Source of the DNA: Butyricimonas sp. Marseille-P3923
GTDB taxonomy: Bacteria; Bacteroidota; Bacteroidia; Bacteroidales; Marinifilaceae
Assembly: GCF_900184685.1 (NCBI RefSeq)
Contig: NZ_FXXL01000004.1
Span: forward strand, 62,001 to 126,000
Direction of reading: 5' to 3'
Length of the DNA stretch: 64,000 nt
Under the pieces are notes generated by a model that searched no databases, was not told where the DNA came from, and was given only the letters and a program-made list of their open reading frames with translations. Both the position numbers and the translations under genes were made by a program. Of the stretch, positions 8,883 through 16,979 are shown piece by piece (position 1 is the stretch's first letter; each line of letters starts with the position of its first letter).

Positions 8883-10057
8883 TGAAATTGAGAAATGTAT
8901 TGATAATCCTGCTGCTCGTTGTGGTAGCAGGATTCGCATCTTCTTGCCAAAAGAAGAAGATTTATTTACTTACAGGAAAATTGCCTATTTCTTTCGATGG
9001 ATGTAAAGTATTTATTTCTCCCGCCACTTTTTATTTTCTTCCGGAAAAATCGATGCCAATAGATAGTACTGTTGTGCGTGATGGAAGATTTCGTTTTACA
9101 GGAACGATTGACGAGAATCCTACAGTGTTTGTTGTCACGATAAATGATTTAAAGGAGCGAGGTTTGGATAGAGGAAATTCTTATCCAGTGATTGTTGAAG
9201 AAGGCGATATTACAATGGTTTATGACTCGTTAGGTGTTGTTATTACAGGCACATCTTTGAATGAACGTTATTCAGAACTTATTGGAAAAGGACAGCGTGA
9301 TTTACGGCGTAAACAATTACAACTTTTACGACAAAGGGATAGTTTGAATGCAGAAAAAACGCTTTCTTCTAATGAGTTAAATAAGTGGTATAGTGAGTCA
9401 TATCGAGATGCGTTCCAAAAGTATGAGATTAAGTCCGCAGAAAAATTTATAGAAGAAAATGCGGGTACTATTGTTGGAGATTATTTTTTCTTTCAATATG
9501 CATTTAATCAATACGATAAAACATTCCTTGATACAATCTATTCTAAAATTAATCCGAATTTACTGAAGTGCTATGAGTTGGTGATGAAGGAACGCAAAGA
9601 AAAAGAGGATTATCTTTATTCAGCTCAAAAAGAGACGAGTGTGGGGAATCCATTTCGGGAAATAATCAGTTATACACTTGATGGAAAGGAGGTGCGGTTG
9701 TCTGAATTGGTGAAAAAGCATAAACTTGTTTGTGTAGAATTCTGGGGATCGTGGTGTGTGCCTTGTATTCAAAAGATTCCTTCATTAAAGAAATTATACA
9801 AAACATATGAGCAGAAGGGATTGGAAATATTGGGGGTATCGCTAGATTGTAATCGGGAGAAATGGAAAAGCTCCTTGGAAAAGCATCAGCCTGCAGGAAT
9901 ACAGGTTTGTGATTTCAAGGGATGGGATAGTCCGGCACGTCAAGATTATGGATTTTCAGCTATTCCTCGTATTGTGTTGATAGATAGTATGGGTAAAATT
10001 ATATCATGGAATTCACATGATCTAGAGAAAGTGGTAGAAAAATATTTTGAAAAATAA
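8882..10057 (+). CDS. TlpA-type thioredoxin lipoprotein with DUF4369-like N-terminus
   Basis: Lipoprotein (Cys22 in GFASSCQKKK) of 391 residues, coupled to the upstream gene by a 1-nt overlap. The N-terminal beta domain (about 28-115, LTGKLPISFDGCKVFISP) is the DUF4369 type. A charged helical linker follows. The C-terminal thioredoxin domain has the active site EFWGSWCVPCIQKIP near residue 290 and the cis-proline region YGFSAIPRIVLID. The expected function is thiol-disulfide exchange in the periplasm, as a reductase or resolvase of imported material or of the cassette's own proteins. The same pair, a large TlpA followed by a DUF4369-TlpA, ends cassette 2. Confidence 0.93.
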   Translation: MKLRNVLIILLLVVVAGFASSCQKKKIYLLTGKLPISFDGCKVFISPATFYFLPEKSMPIDSTVVRDGRFRFTGTIDENPTVFVVTINDLKERGLDRGNSYPVIVEEGDITMVYDSLGVVITGTSLNERYSELIGKGQRDLRRKQLQLLRQRDSLNAEKTLSSNELNKWYSESYRDAFQKYEIKSAEKFIEENAGTIVGDYFFFQYAFNQYDKTFLDTIYSKINPNLLKCYELVMKERKEKEDYLYSAQKETSVGNPFREIISYTLDGKEVRLSELVKKHKLVCVEFWGSWCVPCIQKIPSLKKLYKTYEQKGLEILGVSLDCNREKWKSSLEKHQPAGIQVCDFKGWDSPARQDYGFSAIPRIVLIDSMGKIISWNSHDLEKVVEKYFEK

Positions 10058-10145
10058 GAATTTGTTTTAAAATGAATAAAATTCGTATATTTGATTGTTA
10101 TACAATAGGTTGAATGGGATGGTTTTCAAAATTTTAAGGTCGTAA

Positions 10146-10295
10146 TCATATTTTTATGAGAGAAATCGTTTGGCAATTGTTTTTAGCGAATGACAAGGTG
10201 ATGTTGAGACTGGTAGTTTGAATTATTATTCGGGAGGAGAACGTAAGATTATAGAATTAGATAGTGTTTTTGTTACTAATATGTGGGGGGTATAA
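10146..10295 (+). pseudogene. Possible remnant of a decayed seventh cassette gene
   Basis: The gap 10058-10310 has no convincing intact gene. One frame reads like protein but is broken by stops at 10143-10145 and 10191-10193. It contains FYERNRLAIVFSE before the second stop, then GDVETGSLNYYSGGERKI and ends FVTNMWGV before TAA at 10293-10295. The segment lies before the cassette terminator, so it would have been in the operon. Cassette 2 has no such gap: its terminator comes 18 nt after the last gene. I do not recognise the family, and chance coding-like sequence is possible. Confidence 0.3.
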
Positions 10296-10310
10296 TTAAA
10301 ACCATAAATG

Positions 10311-10348
10311 GAGAGGTGTGGCAAAACACACCTCCCTTTGTTTTTTTG
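10311..10348 (+). terminator. Intrinsic terminator of cassette 1
   Basis: GAGGTGTG (10313-10320) pairs with CACACCTC (10327-10334) around the loop GCAAAA. A T-rich tract (CCTTTGTTTTTTT) follows. It is the first terminator downstream of the TlpA genes. The short open frame that crosses it (10283-10531) is therefore unlikely to be a gene. From here to 10618 I see nothing further. Confidence 0.75.
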
Positions 10349-10618
10349 GGGAAAAGGAAGGGTTTGTCATTAAGAATAGGAAGAAGAAAAGGAGAGGAGA
10401 AGGTGAGAACGGGCTACAACTCCAGTACAACACTTGACGACCACCAGTTTAACTCCGGAGATGTCGAATGTTGGTTGATTATGGTTGAGAACGTGAATGA
10501 ATTGCCATGCTTTATTTTTCCCTGTTTTTAACCCATGCGTAACGGGAAATTTTCCTAAAGTTTATATAACAACTTTTGAAAAATCATGTGATATGGTGTA
10601 TTTCCTCGAATGATTTTG

Positions 10619-10626
10619 TATCTTTG
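10619..10626 (+). promoter_or_regulatory. Promoter -7 element (TATCTTTG)
   Basis: Matches the Bacteroidota -7 consensus TAnnTTTG, 26 nt upstream of the ATG at 10653. I see no clear TTTG at the -33 position, so this is a partial match. Confidence 0.5.
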
Positions 10627-10652
10627 TTCTGAATTTATCGTAGAAAAGTGGT

Positions 10653-11033
10653 ATGAAAGCTTTCATGAAATATTGTGTGCTGCTTATTTTGGCGGTAGTC
10701 TATCTGGGACAACGGGTAGATGCCACTCGCTACATGGAAAAGGTAGTGAGCCAAGAGAGGCTTGTTTCCAATGAAAAGGAGGCTTTCGAACGCTTGGCAA
10801 TGTTGACGGCGATGAACGGGAATGCGCTACCGGTGAACGTGGTGCATGAAGTGTCTAACATACAGCCTCCCTGCCGTCATTTACAAAGAAATAGTTTCTC
10901 GATTCAGTTCGAGGAGTATAAAAGGGTATTTACACCTTACTTCAGGTATGTCGAAAATGATTATCTCGACTTTTTCGCGTTAAGACAGGACGGGGGATAC
11001 TACGTCTTTGCTTTGCGTGAAATCATTGTATGA
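10653..11033 (+). CDS. Small exported protein of unknown function
   Basis: 126 residues beginning with a signal peptide (hydrophobic core YCVLLILAVVYLG) and no lipobox cysteine, so it is probably secreted to the periplasm. The mature part, of about 100 residues, is charged, with one cysteine (PPCRHLQ) and an aromatic C-terminal half (FRYVENDYLDFFALRQDGGYY). I recognise no family. A -7 promoter element lies 26 nt upstream, and it appears monocistronic. G+C and codon use match the housekeeping genes nearby, which supports a real gene. Confidence 0.65.
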   Translation: MKAFMKYCVLLILAVVYLGQRVDATRYMEKVVSQERLVSNEKEAFERLAMLTAMNGNALPVNVVHEVSNIQPPCRHLQRNSFSIQFEEYKRVFTPYFRYVENDYLDFFALRQDGGYYVFALREIIV

Positions 11034-11138
11034 TTTAGGTTTATTTCGTGGGAAAACTTTGCTCGTTCGTGAACGGGTGAAGTGTGTTTTGGTGTGCTGA
11101 AATTTAAACATTATAAATTATACATAGAAATCATAATC

Positions 11139-11669
11139 ATGGAAACAAAATTTGACTATATAGATGACGTAATCTTGAAAGTAGATGAAGGTAAAGTAGA
11201 GAAAAAGAAAAAATCACCCGTGAAACCCTTGGGCTTGTTGATCGTGGGAGCCGCAATTCTTTGGGTGGGGGCAAATCATATCAACACGGCACAAAGCGAT
11301 ACGCTTTCTTCTATCATTATTATGCTCGGGTTGGCTGTTGTGGGTTGGGGAATTATGGCATTTATCATTAAAAAAGAAAAGTACGTGTACAAACCGACGG
11401 GAAAAGCCATGAAAAAGCACAAAGTGTACGTGGCTGCCAATCAATCTTCACAGTTGTATGATATCATTGAACAGAATAAATTTGATAATCTTCAGTCATT
11501 GAGTCGTTCTGATCAATCCAATTTGAGTTTGGAAGTATTTTGTAGTGAAGATGAACAATACGCTTTATTGCAGGTGATGGAATTTGTTCCTTACAACGAT
11601 GTGCCGAGAACTGAGGTAAAAGTTTACGAGGGAACTCCTGCCAAACAAATAGCTTACTTCTTAAAATAG
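11139..11669 (+). CDS. Two-helix membrane protein of unknown function
   Basis: 176 residues from the ATG at 11139. The frame stays open upstream to 11082, but that extension has no promoter-compatible start and reads poorly. A charged N-terminus (VDEGKVEKKKKSP) is followed by two membrane helices (PLGLLIVGAAILWVGANH and IIIMLGLAVVGWGIMAFII). A soluble domain of about 100 residues then ends in EVKVYEGTPAKQIAYFLK. Both ends are probably cytoplasmic. I do not recognise the family. The stop codon lies inside a strong stem-loop that acts as terminator. Confidence 0.75.
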   Translation: METKFDYIDDVILKVDEGKVEKKKKSPVKPLGLLIVGAAILWVGANHINTAQSDTLSSIIIMLGLAVVGWGIMAFIIKKEKYVYKPTGKAMKKHKVYVAANQSSQLYDIIEQNKFDNLQSLSRSDQSNLSLEVFCSEDEQYALLQVMEFVPYNDVPRTEVKVYEGTPAKQIAYFLK

Positions 11670-11693
11670 AAAGGGTTTTCCTTTCTATTTTGG
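11663..11693 (+). terminator. Stem-loop terminator overlapping the stop codon
   Basis: AAAATAGAAAGG (11663-11674) pairs perfectly with CCTTTCTATTTT (11680-11691) around a 5-nt loop. The TAG stop at 11667-11669 is inside the left arm. The A-rich left arm and T-rich right arm make it look bidirectional, which suits the convergent cca gene. Confidence 0.7.
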
Positions 11694-11780
11694 TTTATAA
11701 AGTTTGTAAAGTTTATAAGGTTCATAAAGTATTTAGAATTAGTTACTTTATAAACTTTATGAACTTTCTAACTTTATGAA
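11694..11780. repeat. Inverted array of a 9-bp repeat (TTYATAARG)
   Basis: Four head-to-tail 9-mers on the left (TTTATAAAG, TTTGTAAAG, TTTATAAGG, TTCATAAAG; 11694-11729) face reverse-complement units on the right (CTTTATAAA, CTTTATGAA, CTTTCTAA, CTTTATGAA; 11746-11780). The two halves can fold into one long hairpin. The last unit includes the stop codon of cca. A second array of the same units lies at 20790-20912. Confidence 0.8.
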
Positions 11781-13186
11781 CTCTTCTGTATTCCCAATTC
11801 GGCAGCGACCTTGAACATGTATTCTCGGGCTTCTGCGGGATCGTTACTTATGATGCCGTCGAGGATAGCTTCCTTGATGGCATTTTTAATATCTCCGATA
11901 GCTTTGCACGGGGGTAAATTGAAGATTTCCATGATTTCCTCGCCGCTTACCGGGGATTGGAAGTTCCGGATGGCGTCTTTTTCCTCGACTTCTTTTAATT
12001 TTTGACGAACGATCCGGAAATTGTGCATGAAGCGACGCACTTTCTCTTCGTTCTTGGAAGTTATATCCGCTTCGGCAAGGGTCATTAAATCGTCGATGTC
12101 GTCCCCGGCGTCAAATAAAAGACGGCGGACAGCCGAGTCGGTTACGATTTCTTCCGAAAGGACAATTGGACGCATGTGCAGGAATACGAGTTTTTGCACG
12201 TATTTCATTTTTTCGTTCTGGGGCAGTTTGAGGCGGTTGAATAATTTGCCGACCATGCGTTCGCCGACGTGGTTATGCCCGTGAAATGTCCAGCCTTGTC
12301 CCTGCACGAATTTTTTGGTAACGGGTTTGCCTATGTCGTGAAGCAAGGCTGCCCAGCGAAGCCATAGATTGTCTGATACCCGGCTAACGGAATCCAGCAC
12401 GGTCAACGTGTGATAGAAGTTGTCTTTATGCCCGATACCGTCCACGGACTCTACTCCCTTGAGTGCGGTGAGTTCCGGGAAGAATACCTCCAGTAGCCCG
12501 GATTGTTCCAGTAATTTCAGCCCCACGGAAGGACGGGGGGATAGCATGATTTTATTGAATTCATCAATGATACGTTCTTTCGACACGATTTTCAGACGCT
12601 CTTTGTTGGCGATAATGCCCTCGAAAGTGATCGCTTCAATCGTGAAATTCAATTGAGAGGCAAAACGAACGGCTCGCATCATGCGTAACGGATCGTCCGA
12701 AAAGGTAATCACGGGGTCGAGCGGGGTTCGTAATATCCCGTCTTCCAAGTTTTGTATTCCTCCAAACGGATCGACCAGTTGCCCGTAGGTATCTTGATTT
12801 AAAGAGATCGCCAAAGCGTTTATCGTGAAGTCTCTGCGTTTTTGATCATCGTCAATGGTTCCTTCTTCCACGATCGGTTTACGGGAGTTCCTTTGATAGG
12901 ATTCCTTACGTGCCCCGACAAATTCGATTTCCATTCCTTTGTATCGAAACATGGCTGTCCCGAAGTTTTTGAACACGGAAACAGTCAGATTGCCCAATTG
13001 TTTTGCCGCGGTTTTTGCCAATTCTATCCCGCTACCTAAAACTACAATGTCAATGTCTTTGGAAGGGCGTTTTAAAATCAAGTCGCGGACATATCCCCCG
13101 ATCACGTATATCTCTAAACCTTTTTCTGCTGCTATTCCGGATAAGATTTTAAAAATGGGATGAGTTAATTGCATATTTTGAGGCAT
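11774..13186 (-). CDS. cca: CCA tRNA nucleotidyltransferase / poly(A) polymerase family, HD type
   Basis: Adds or repairs the 3' CCA end of tRNAs in the cytoplasm. The head domain shows the family nucleotide-binding site [20 protein letters not shown] at about residues 26-45, including the catalytic DxD. Next comes the neck with [13 protein letters not shown] and the basic helix [18 protein letters not shown]. An HD domain carries [13 protein letters not shown] and GHNHVG. The 470-residue length is typical of Bacteroidota members. The start at 13186 lies 26 nt from a good minus-strand promoter. The gene is divergent from the HAD gene and convergent with the membrane protein gene. Whether it adds CCA or only A cannot be told from motifs alone. 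Confidence 0.96.
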   Translation of the reverse strand: MPQNMQLTHPIFKILSGIAAEKGLEIYVIGGYVRDLILKRPSKDIDIVVLGSGIELAKTAAKQLGNLTVSVFKNFGTAMFRYKGMEIEFVGARKESYQRNSRKPIVEEGTIDDDQKRRDFTINALAISLNQDTYGQLVDPFGGIQNLEDGILRTPLDPVITFSDDPLRMMRAVRFASQLNFTIEAITFEGIIANKERLKIVSKERIIDEFNKIMLSPRPSVGLKLLEQSGLLEVFFPELTALKGVESVDGIGHKDNFYHTLTVLDSVSRVSDNLWLRWAALLHDIGKPVTKKFVQGQGWTFHGHNHVGERMVGKLFNRLKLPQNEKMKYVQKLVFLHMRPIVLSEEIVTDSAVRRLLFDAGDDIDDLMTLAEADITSKNEEKVRRFMHNFRIVRQKLKEVEEKDAIRNFQSPVSGEEIMEIFNLPPCKAIGDIKNAIKEAILDGIISNDPAEAREYMFKVAAELGIQKSS

Positions 13187-13211
13187 AAACTTTAGTAAAC
13201 TGATTCGCGTA

Positions 13212-13243
13212 CAAAATTATCAAGTTATCCCTTACAGACCAAA
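13212..13243 (-). promoter_or_regulatory. Promoter for cca (minus strand)
   Basis: Read on the minus strand: TTTG (complement of 13240-13243), 20 nt, then TAATTTTG (complement of 13212-13219). This is a full match to the Bacteroidota -33/-7 consensus, 26 nt before the cca ATG. Confidence 0.75.
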
Positions 13244-13257
13244 TAATTTGATTCTGA

Positions 13258-13290
13258 TTTGCGGAGGGAGATTCTTTTTCGATATATTTG
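13258..13290 (+). promoter_or_regulatory. Promoter for the HAD phosphatase gene
   Basis: TTTG (13258-13261), 21 nt, then TATATTTG (13283-13290). Transcription should begin near 13297, so the TTG at 13259 cannot be the translation start and the ATG at 13310 is preferred. Confidence 0.75.
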
Positions 13291-13309
13291 CGAACAGTTT
13301 TTTAAGGAT

Positions 13310-13981
13310 ATGATGAATAGAGAAAGAAGGTTGGCTGCATTGTTTGATATGGATGGGGTGGTTCTCGACACGGAAGGACAATGCGATCTTTTCTGGATAG
13401 AACAGGGAAAGCGTTTTCATCCCGGAATGCCTGATTTTTACAAGAAGATTAAAGGGATGACGACGGAGAAGATTCTGGAGGATTATTTCGGGGGTAATAT
13501 GGATTTACAGCAGCAGATTTCCCATGAGTTGGAAGAGTTCGAGAAAAAAATGAGTTATCCTTACGTGCCGGGTGTCGAGAATTTTATTCGAGTATTGTTA
13601 GGGCATGGCGTGAGGATTGCTTTGGTGACGAGTTCCAATAACGTGAAAATGTCGTATGTCTTGAAGGTTCACCCGGAATTTACCGAATATTTCGAGCGAA
13701 TAATTACTGCTGATAAGATCACGAAATCCAAGCCTGCTCCGGAATGTTATCTACTGGCGGCCAAAGAGCTGCAGATGGAAACAGATGTTTGTTGCGTTTT
13801 CGAGGATTCTTTTGCCGGTATCGAGGCTGGACGTAATGCCCGCATGAAGGTAGTCGGGGTGGCTACAACAAACGCGAAAGAGAAGATCGTGGGAATGGTG
13901 GATCGGGTAATCGCGGATTTCACGGGATACTCGTATGACGGGTTCGTGGATTTGATGGATGGGGGAACAATGATGTTTTAA
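13310..13981 (+). CDS. HAD-superfamily hydrolase, beta-phosphoglucomutase-like
   Basis: Cytoplasmic phosphatase or phosphomutase of 223 residues. All four HAD motifs are visible: motif I ALFDMDGVVLDTEG with the nucleophile Asp and DxD, motif II LVTSSN, motif III lysine in ITKSKPAPECY, and motif IV CVFEDSFAGIEAG. The helical cap between motifs I and II is the type found in beta-phosphoglucomutase and small sugar-phosphate phosphatases. Substrate is unknown. The start is set at the double ATG 13310/13313 because a full promoter lies just upstream and would exclude the longer TTG form. It shares a short divergent promoter region with cca. Confidence 0.92.
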   Translation: MMNRERRLAALFDMDGVVLDTEGQCDLFWIEQGKRFHPGMPDFYKKIKGMTTEKILEDYFGGNMDLQQQISHELEEFEKKMSYPYVPGVENFIRVLLGHGVRIALVTSSNNVKMSYVLKVHPEFTEYFERIITADKITKSKPAPECYLLAAKELQMETDVCCVFEDSFAGIEAGRNARMKVVGVATTNAKEKIVGMVDRVIADFTGYSYDGFVDLMDGGTMMF

Positions 13982-14032
13982 TCTTTTTTTGCAAGTCATT
14001 TAATTCTTTTTCCGAGAGATAGTGTATTAATA

Positions 14033-14980
14033 ATGAAGACATCGAGGATTGGTGTTATTGTTATTAATAATAAACTAAATCGAAAGCTTATGATTTTTTG
14101 TGTACTAAAAAAGCGGACAATGTTTTTTCTTACATTATTTTTATGTGTTTCATTCGTAAATGTGCAGGCTGGCACGGGGATTCCAAAAGAAAAGAATGAT
14201 AAAAAAACGATGTTCAGGAGCAAAGCGGCTATTTCTACTTTTCCTGTCTGGCTATCCAATCAATTACTTCACAGGCATATTCCTTTTAGCGTTAATCTTG
14301 TAGAATCCGATTACTTGTTTAATAATATTGCTTATGTGGATACGTTGTCACAAGAAATGGATTTAATCACTCGTTTTACCGTGACGAAAGGCGGTAAGAT
14401 TAAAAATTGTGTGGTGGAAAATCTTCCGGATTCTGCATTTGCAGATGAGGTGGAACGTCTTATTTTGATTTCTCGGAAATGGAGAGCCCCTGAAGAGAAT
14501 GGTCGAAAGACCTCGGCAGAAGAACAATTCTCCATTCCACTCGAACTAAAAGGAAGTGTCGTGATTCTTGATAAAGGACCGGAATGGGGTGAAGCTGATC
14601 AAAAAATTTATGACAAAAGGTATAATCTTACTAGGTATATACATCAGGTGGCGATGCATGTAGGAGCAAAACGTGCAGATAGTGTAAGTATGATTGAATA
14701 TCCGAATCAAATGTCGTTTTTGGTAGATGGAATTTTAAAACTCAGTTTTGTTATAGATAAAGAAGGATATTTTTCGCATCTGAGATATGGGCATGATTTA
14801 CCGGTTGCGGTACAATTAGACTATGTCATAACCCGGCAAATGTATCCCGGTCGTTTTTTTAGTGACGAGGTGAAATGGAAACCGGCAATGCTTGACGGAA
14901 AACCCGTGCGGGTGCGAGTGGAAACTTGCATTGATTATAAAAAGAAAGAATTTTCATGGGATTGTTATTTGATGGATTAA
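14033..14980 (+). CDS. Exported protein with two TonB-C-like domains
   Basis: 315 residues. Hydrophobic export signal around MFFLTLFLCVSFVNVQA, with possible starts at 14033 and 14090. Two stretches match the pattern of the TonB C-terminal domain. The first, near residues 103-180, has RFTVTKGGKIKNCVVENLPD, then FADEVERLILISRKWRAPEE, then a polar strand. The second, near 225-305, has LKLSFVIDKEGYFSHLRYG, then KWKPAMLDGKPVRV. There is no proline-rich linker and no ExbB/ExbD gene nearby, so it is not an ordinary TonB. It may be a periplasmic protein that uses this fold for binding. A strong terminator follows. Confidence 0.7.
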   Translation: MKTSRIGVIVINNKLNRKLMIFCVLKKRTMFFLTLFLCVSFVNVQAGTGIPKEKNDKKTMFRSKAAISTFPVWLSNQLLHRHIPFSVNLVESDYLFNNIAYVDTLSQEMDLITRFTVTKGGKIKNCVVENLPDSAFADEVERLILISRKWRAPEENGRKTSAEEQFSIPLELKGSVVILDKGPEWGEADQKIYDKRYNLTRYIHQVAMHVGAKRADSVSMIEYPNQMSFLVDGILKLSFVIDKEGYFSHLRYGHDLPVAVQLDYVITRQMYPGRFFSDEVKWKPAMLDGKPVRVRVETCIDYKKKEFSWDCYLMD

Positions 14981-15000
14981 ATTTGAGATATACCCAAAAG

Positions 15001-15039
15001 AAACGGCAGCTCTTCACAGGGGCTGCCGTTTTATTTTAT
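15001..15039. terminator. Terminator between the TonB-C-like gene and rnfA
   Basis: ACGGCAGC (15003-15010) pairs perfectly with GCTGCCGT (15022-15029), followed by TTTTATTTTAT. Both flanking genes converge on it. The T-tract serves the plus-strand gene best. On the minus strand the tail is TTTCTTTTGG, which could also work for the rnf operon. Confidence 0.8.
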
Positions 15040-15052
15040 AGAGCAAATATTC

Positions 15053-15628
15053 TTATTTGACGATTCCGGAGAAGCCCATGAATGCCAAGGCTAACAATCC
15101 CGCGGTTACTAGAGCGATTGGAGTTCCTTTCATGCCTTTGGGGATAGAGGAAAGTTCCAATTGTTCGCGGATTCCGGCAAAAATGGTTAAGGCGAGCCCG
15201 AAACCGATAGCGGTAGAGGCAGCGAAAACCACGGACTCGAGTAAGTTGTAGTTTTTTTGGATAACCATGATGGCAACTCCCAGTACGGCACAGTTTGTAG
15301 TGATCAAGGGAAGAAATACTCCTAATGCCTGATAAAGCGAGGGGCTTACTTTTTTCAGAATGATCTCCACCATTTGCACGAGTGCAGCAATAATCAGGAT
15401 AAACACGATAGTTTGCATGAACCCTATGTGGAACGGATCAAGTACCGTTTTTTGCACGATGAAAGTAACCAACGTGGCCAAAATCATCACGAATGTCACG
15501 GCTCCGGTCATACCTAAAGCCGTGGGAACACTCTTGGAAACCCCAAGGAACGGGCAGATACCCAAGAATTGCGCCAATACGATATTATTGACAAATACTG
15601 CGGCTATGAATATAAATATGTATTCCAT
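15053..15628 (-). CDS. rnfA: Rnf complex subunit A (membrane)
   Basis: Integral membrane subunit of the Rnf ferredoxin:NAD+ oxidoreductase, 191 residues with about six helices. The family start [20 protein letters not shown] is present, with the conserved cysteine in GICPF, and [12 protein letters not shown] comes later. Homologous to RnfE in inverted membrane topology. The two bind an iron-sulfur cluster within the membrane using these cysteines. Last gene of rnfBCDGEA. Confidence 0.97.
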   Translation of the reverse strand: MEYIFIFIAAVFVNNIVLAQFLGICPFLGVSKSVPTALGMTGAVTFVMILATLVTFIVQKTVLDPFHIGFMQTIVFILIIAALVQMVEIILKKVSPSLYQALGVFLPLITTNCAVLGVAIMVIQKNYNLLESVVFAASTAIGFGLALTIFAGIREQLELSSIPKGMKGTPIALVTAGLLALAFMGFSGIVK

Positions 15629-15640
15629 TTTTCTGATTTT

Positions 15641-15701
15641 AAATTTTAGATTTTAGATTTTAGATTGGATTTTGATTTGCAATTTAAAATCTAAAATTTA
15701 C
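15641..15701. repeat. AT-rich short-repeat hairpin between rnfE and rnfA
   Basis: The left half holds three or more copies of a 7-mer (TTTTAGA). The right half carries reverse-complement material (AAAATCTAAAATTT). It fills almost the whole 75-nt gap. Similar material lies in three other gaps of this operon. Confidence 0.7.
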
Positions 15702-15703
15702 AA

Positions 15704-16291
15704 TTAGTTGGTTTTTCTTATTCTATTAATAAACGCGATCAAGTAACCTAGTGCGATGAAAGCTCCGGGGGCTAACACGAAGATGATCATTCCGTAGTTT
15801 TCACTGTACAGGGTGATGTTGAAGATTTTTCCGCTACCCAATACTTCACGGATGCATCCCAACAAGGTCAGTGCCATCGTGAATCCCAAACCGATTCCTA
15901 ATCCGTCGAGCATGGAAGGAATGGCTTTGTTCTTGGAAGCAAAAGATTCGGCACGTCCCAGCACGATACAGTTTACCACGATCAACGGGATGAATAACCC
16001 GAGTGATTCGTGCAAGCTAGGTAGATAGGCTGCCATACACATATCAACGACGGTAACGAATGCCGCGATGATAACGATAAATCCGGGAATACGGATTTTA
16101 TCGGGAATCAAGTTTGCCACGAGCGAGATAGCAAGGTTGGATAACACAAGCACGAAGGCGGTAGCCAATCCCATTCCCAAGCCGTTGATTGCCGACGTGG
16201 TGACTCCCAGCGTGGGGCACATCCCGAGCAATAGTACAAAGGTGGGATTTTCTTTAAAGAACCCTTTGGTAAAGTTTTGCCAGTTGTTCAT
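15704..16291 (-). CDS. rnfE: Rnf complex subunit E (membrane)
   Basis: Integral membrane subunit of Rnf, 195 residues. Family signatures are NPTFVLLLGMCPTLGVT near the N-terminus and VVNCIVLGRAESFASKN in the middle. The cysteines in GMCPT and VNCIV pair with those of RnfA to hold the membrane cluster. Starts 21 nt after rnfG on the minus strand, so probably cotranscribed. Confidence 0.97.
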   Translation of the reverse strand: MNNWQNFTKGFFKENPTFVLLLGMCPTLGVTTSAINGLGMGLATAFVLVLSNLAISLVANLIPDKIRIPGFIVIIAAFVTVVDMCMAAYLPSLHESLGLFIPLIVVNCIVLGRAESFASKNKAIPSMLDGLGIGLGFTMALTLLGCIREVLGSGKIFNITLYSENYGMIIFVLAPGAFIALGYLIAFINRIRKTN

Positions 16292-16312
16292 ATCTTTATT
16301 TTTTCGATTGTT

Positions 16313-16906
16313 CTACTTTTGTTTGGTATCTTTTTCCAGCGCTTTGGCTGCCCGGTTTACTGCGTCCAAAAAGGCACGGGATGAAATAGTGGCAGCCGTG
16401 ATAGCGTCCACGTCCCCTCCGTCTTTTGAAACCTGCAGTCCTTTCGTTCCCGGAGTTTTACCGGTAATGTCACCTTTGGCACCTTTCACGAACCATGTAT
16501 CCATTTTGGAACCTAACCCCGGGGTTTCTTTGTGGCTCAACACGGAATAATTGTAAATTGTTCCGTCGGGAGTAAAACCTACCATTAATTCTATTTTTCC
16601 CCCGAATCCGTCGTTCGTGTAAGTTTTAATGGCTGTTCCTACTAATTCCCCGTTCTGTTTGGCAGGATAAAACTCAACTTCTTCTTCATTTTCCGAAGGT
16701 TTTACCGTGTATTTTTCTGTCATGGGGTCATTATCGAAAGTCGGGACCACGGCACGTATTGCTTGTGTCTGTTTTTCGATTTGTACCTTCTCGATTAATC
16801 CCGACGTGAATGAGTTGACAACTCCCACGGCGGCTGAGGATATGAGTGTTACCAAGAATAACACCAATACCATATTTTTAAAACTCGATTCTAATTTCTT
16901 TCCCAT
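16313..16906 (-). CDS. rnfG: Rnf complex subunit G (covalent FMN)
   Basis: Single membrane helix near the N-terminus (MVLVLFLVTLISSAAVG), then a periplasmic FMN-binding domain, 197 residues in all. The flavinylation site is DAITAATISSRA, which fits the pattern [ST]-[GA]-A-T-x-[ST]. FMN is attached through phosphate to the second threonine of that motif. Family features SHKETPGLGSKM and GFGGKIELMVGFTPDG are also present. Carries electrons between RnfD and the membrane cluster. Confidence 0.97.
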   Translation of the reverse strand: MGKKLESSFKNMVLVLFLVTLISSAAVGVVNSFTSGLIEKVQIEKQTQAIRAVVPTFDNDPMTEKYTVKPSENEEEVEFYPAKQNGELVGTAIKTYTNDGFGGKIELMVGFTPDGTIYNYSVLSHKETPGLGSKMDTWFVKGAKGDITGKTPGTKGLQVSKDGGDVDAITAATISSRAFLDAVNRAAKALEKDTKQK

Positions 16907-16916
16907 CTCTGTAATT

Positions 16917-16979
16917 TTTGATTTATGATTTTTGATTTATGATCAGGTGAATCTGAAATCATAAATCGTGAATCGTCAA
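16917..16979. repeat. AT-rich short-repeat hairpin between rnfD and rnfG
   Basis: Repeated TTTTTGATTTATGA on the left faces AAATCATAAATCGTGAATCG on the right, allowing a hairpin. The right end touches the rnfD stop. Unit GATTTATGA resembles those in neighbouring gaps. Confidence 0.65.

Noticed and set aside
10283-10531. 82-residue open frame after cassette 1
   Set aside because: It runs through the cassette terminator hairpin and T-tract, has no signal or family, and its composition is not coding-like.
13259-13309. Longer N-terminus of the HAD gene from TTG 13259
   Set aside because: This stretch contains the -33 and -7 promoter elements.
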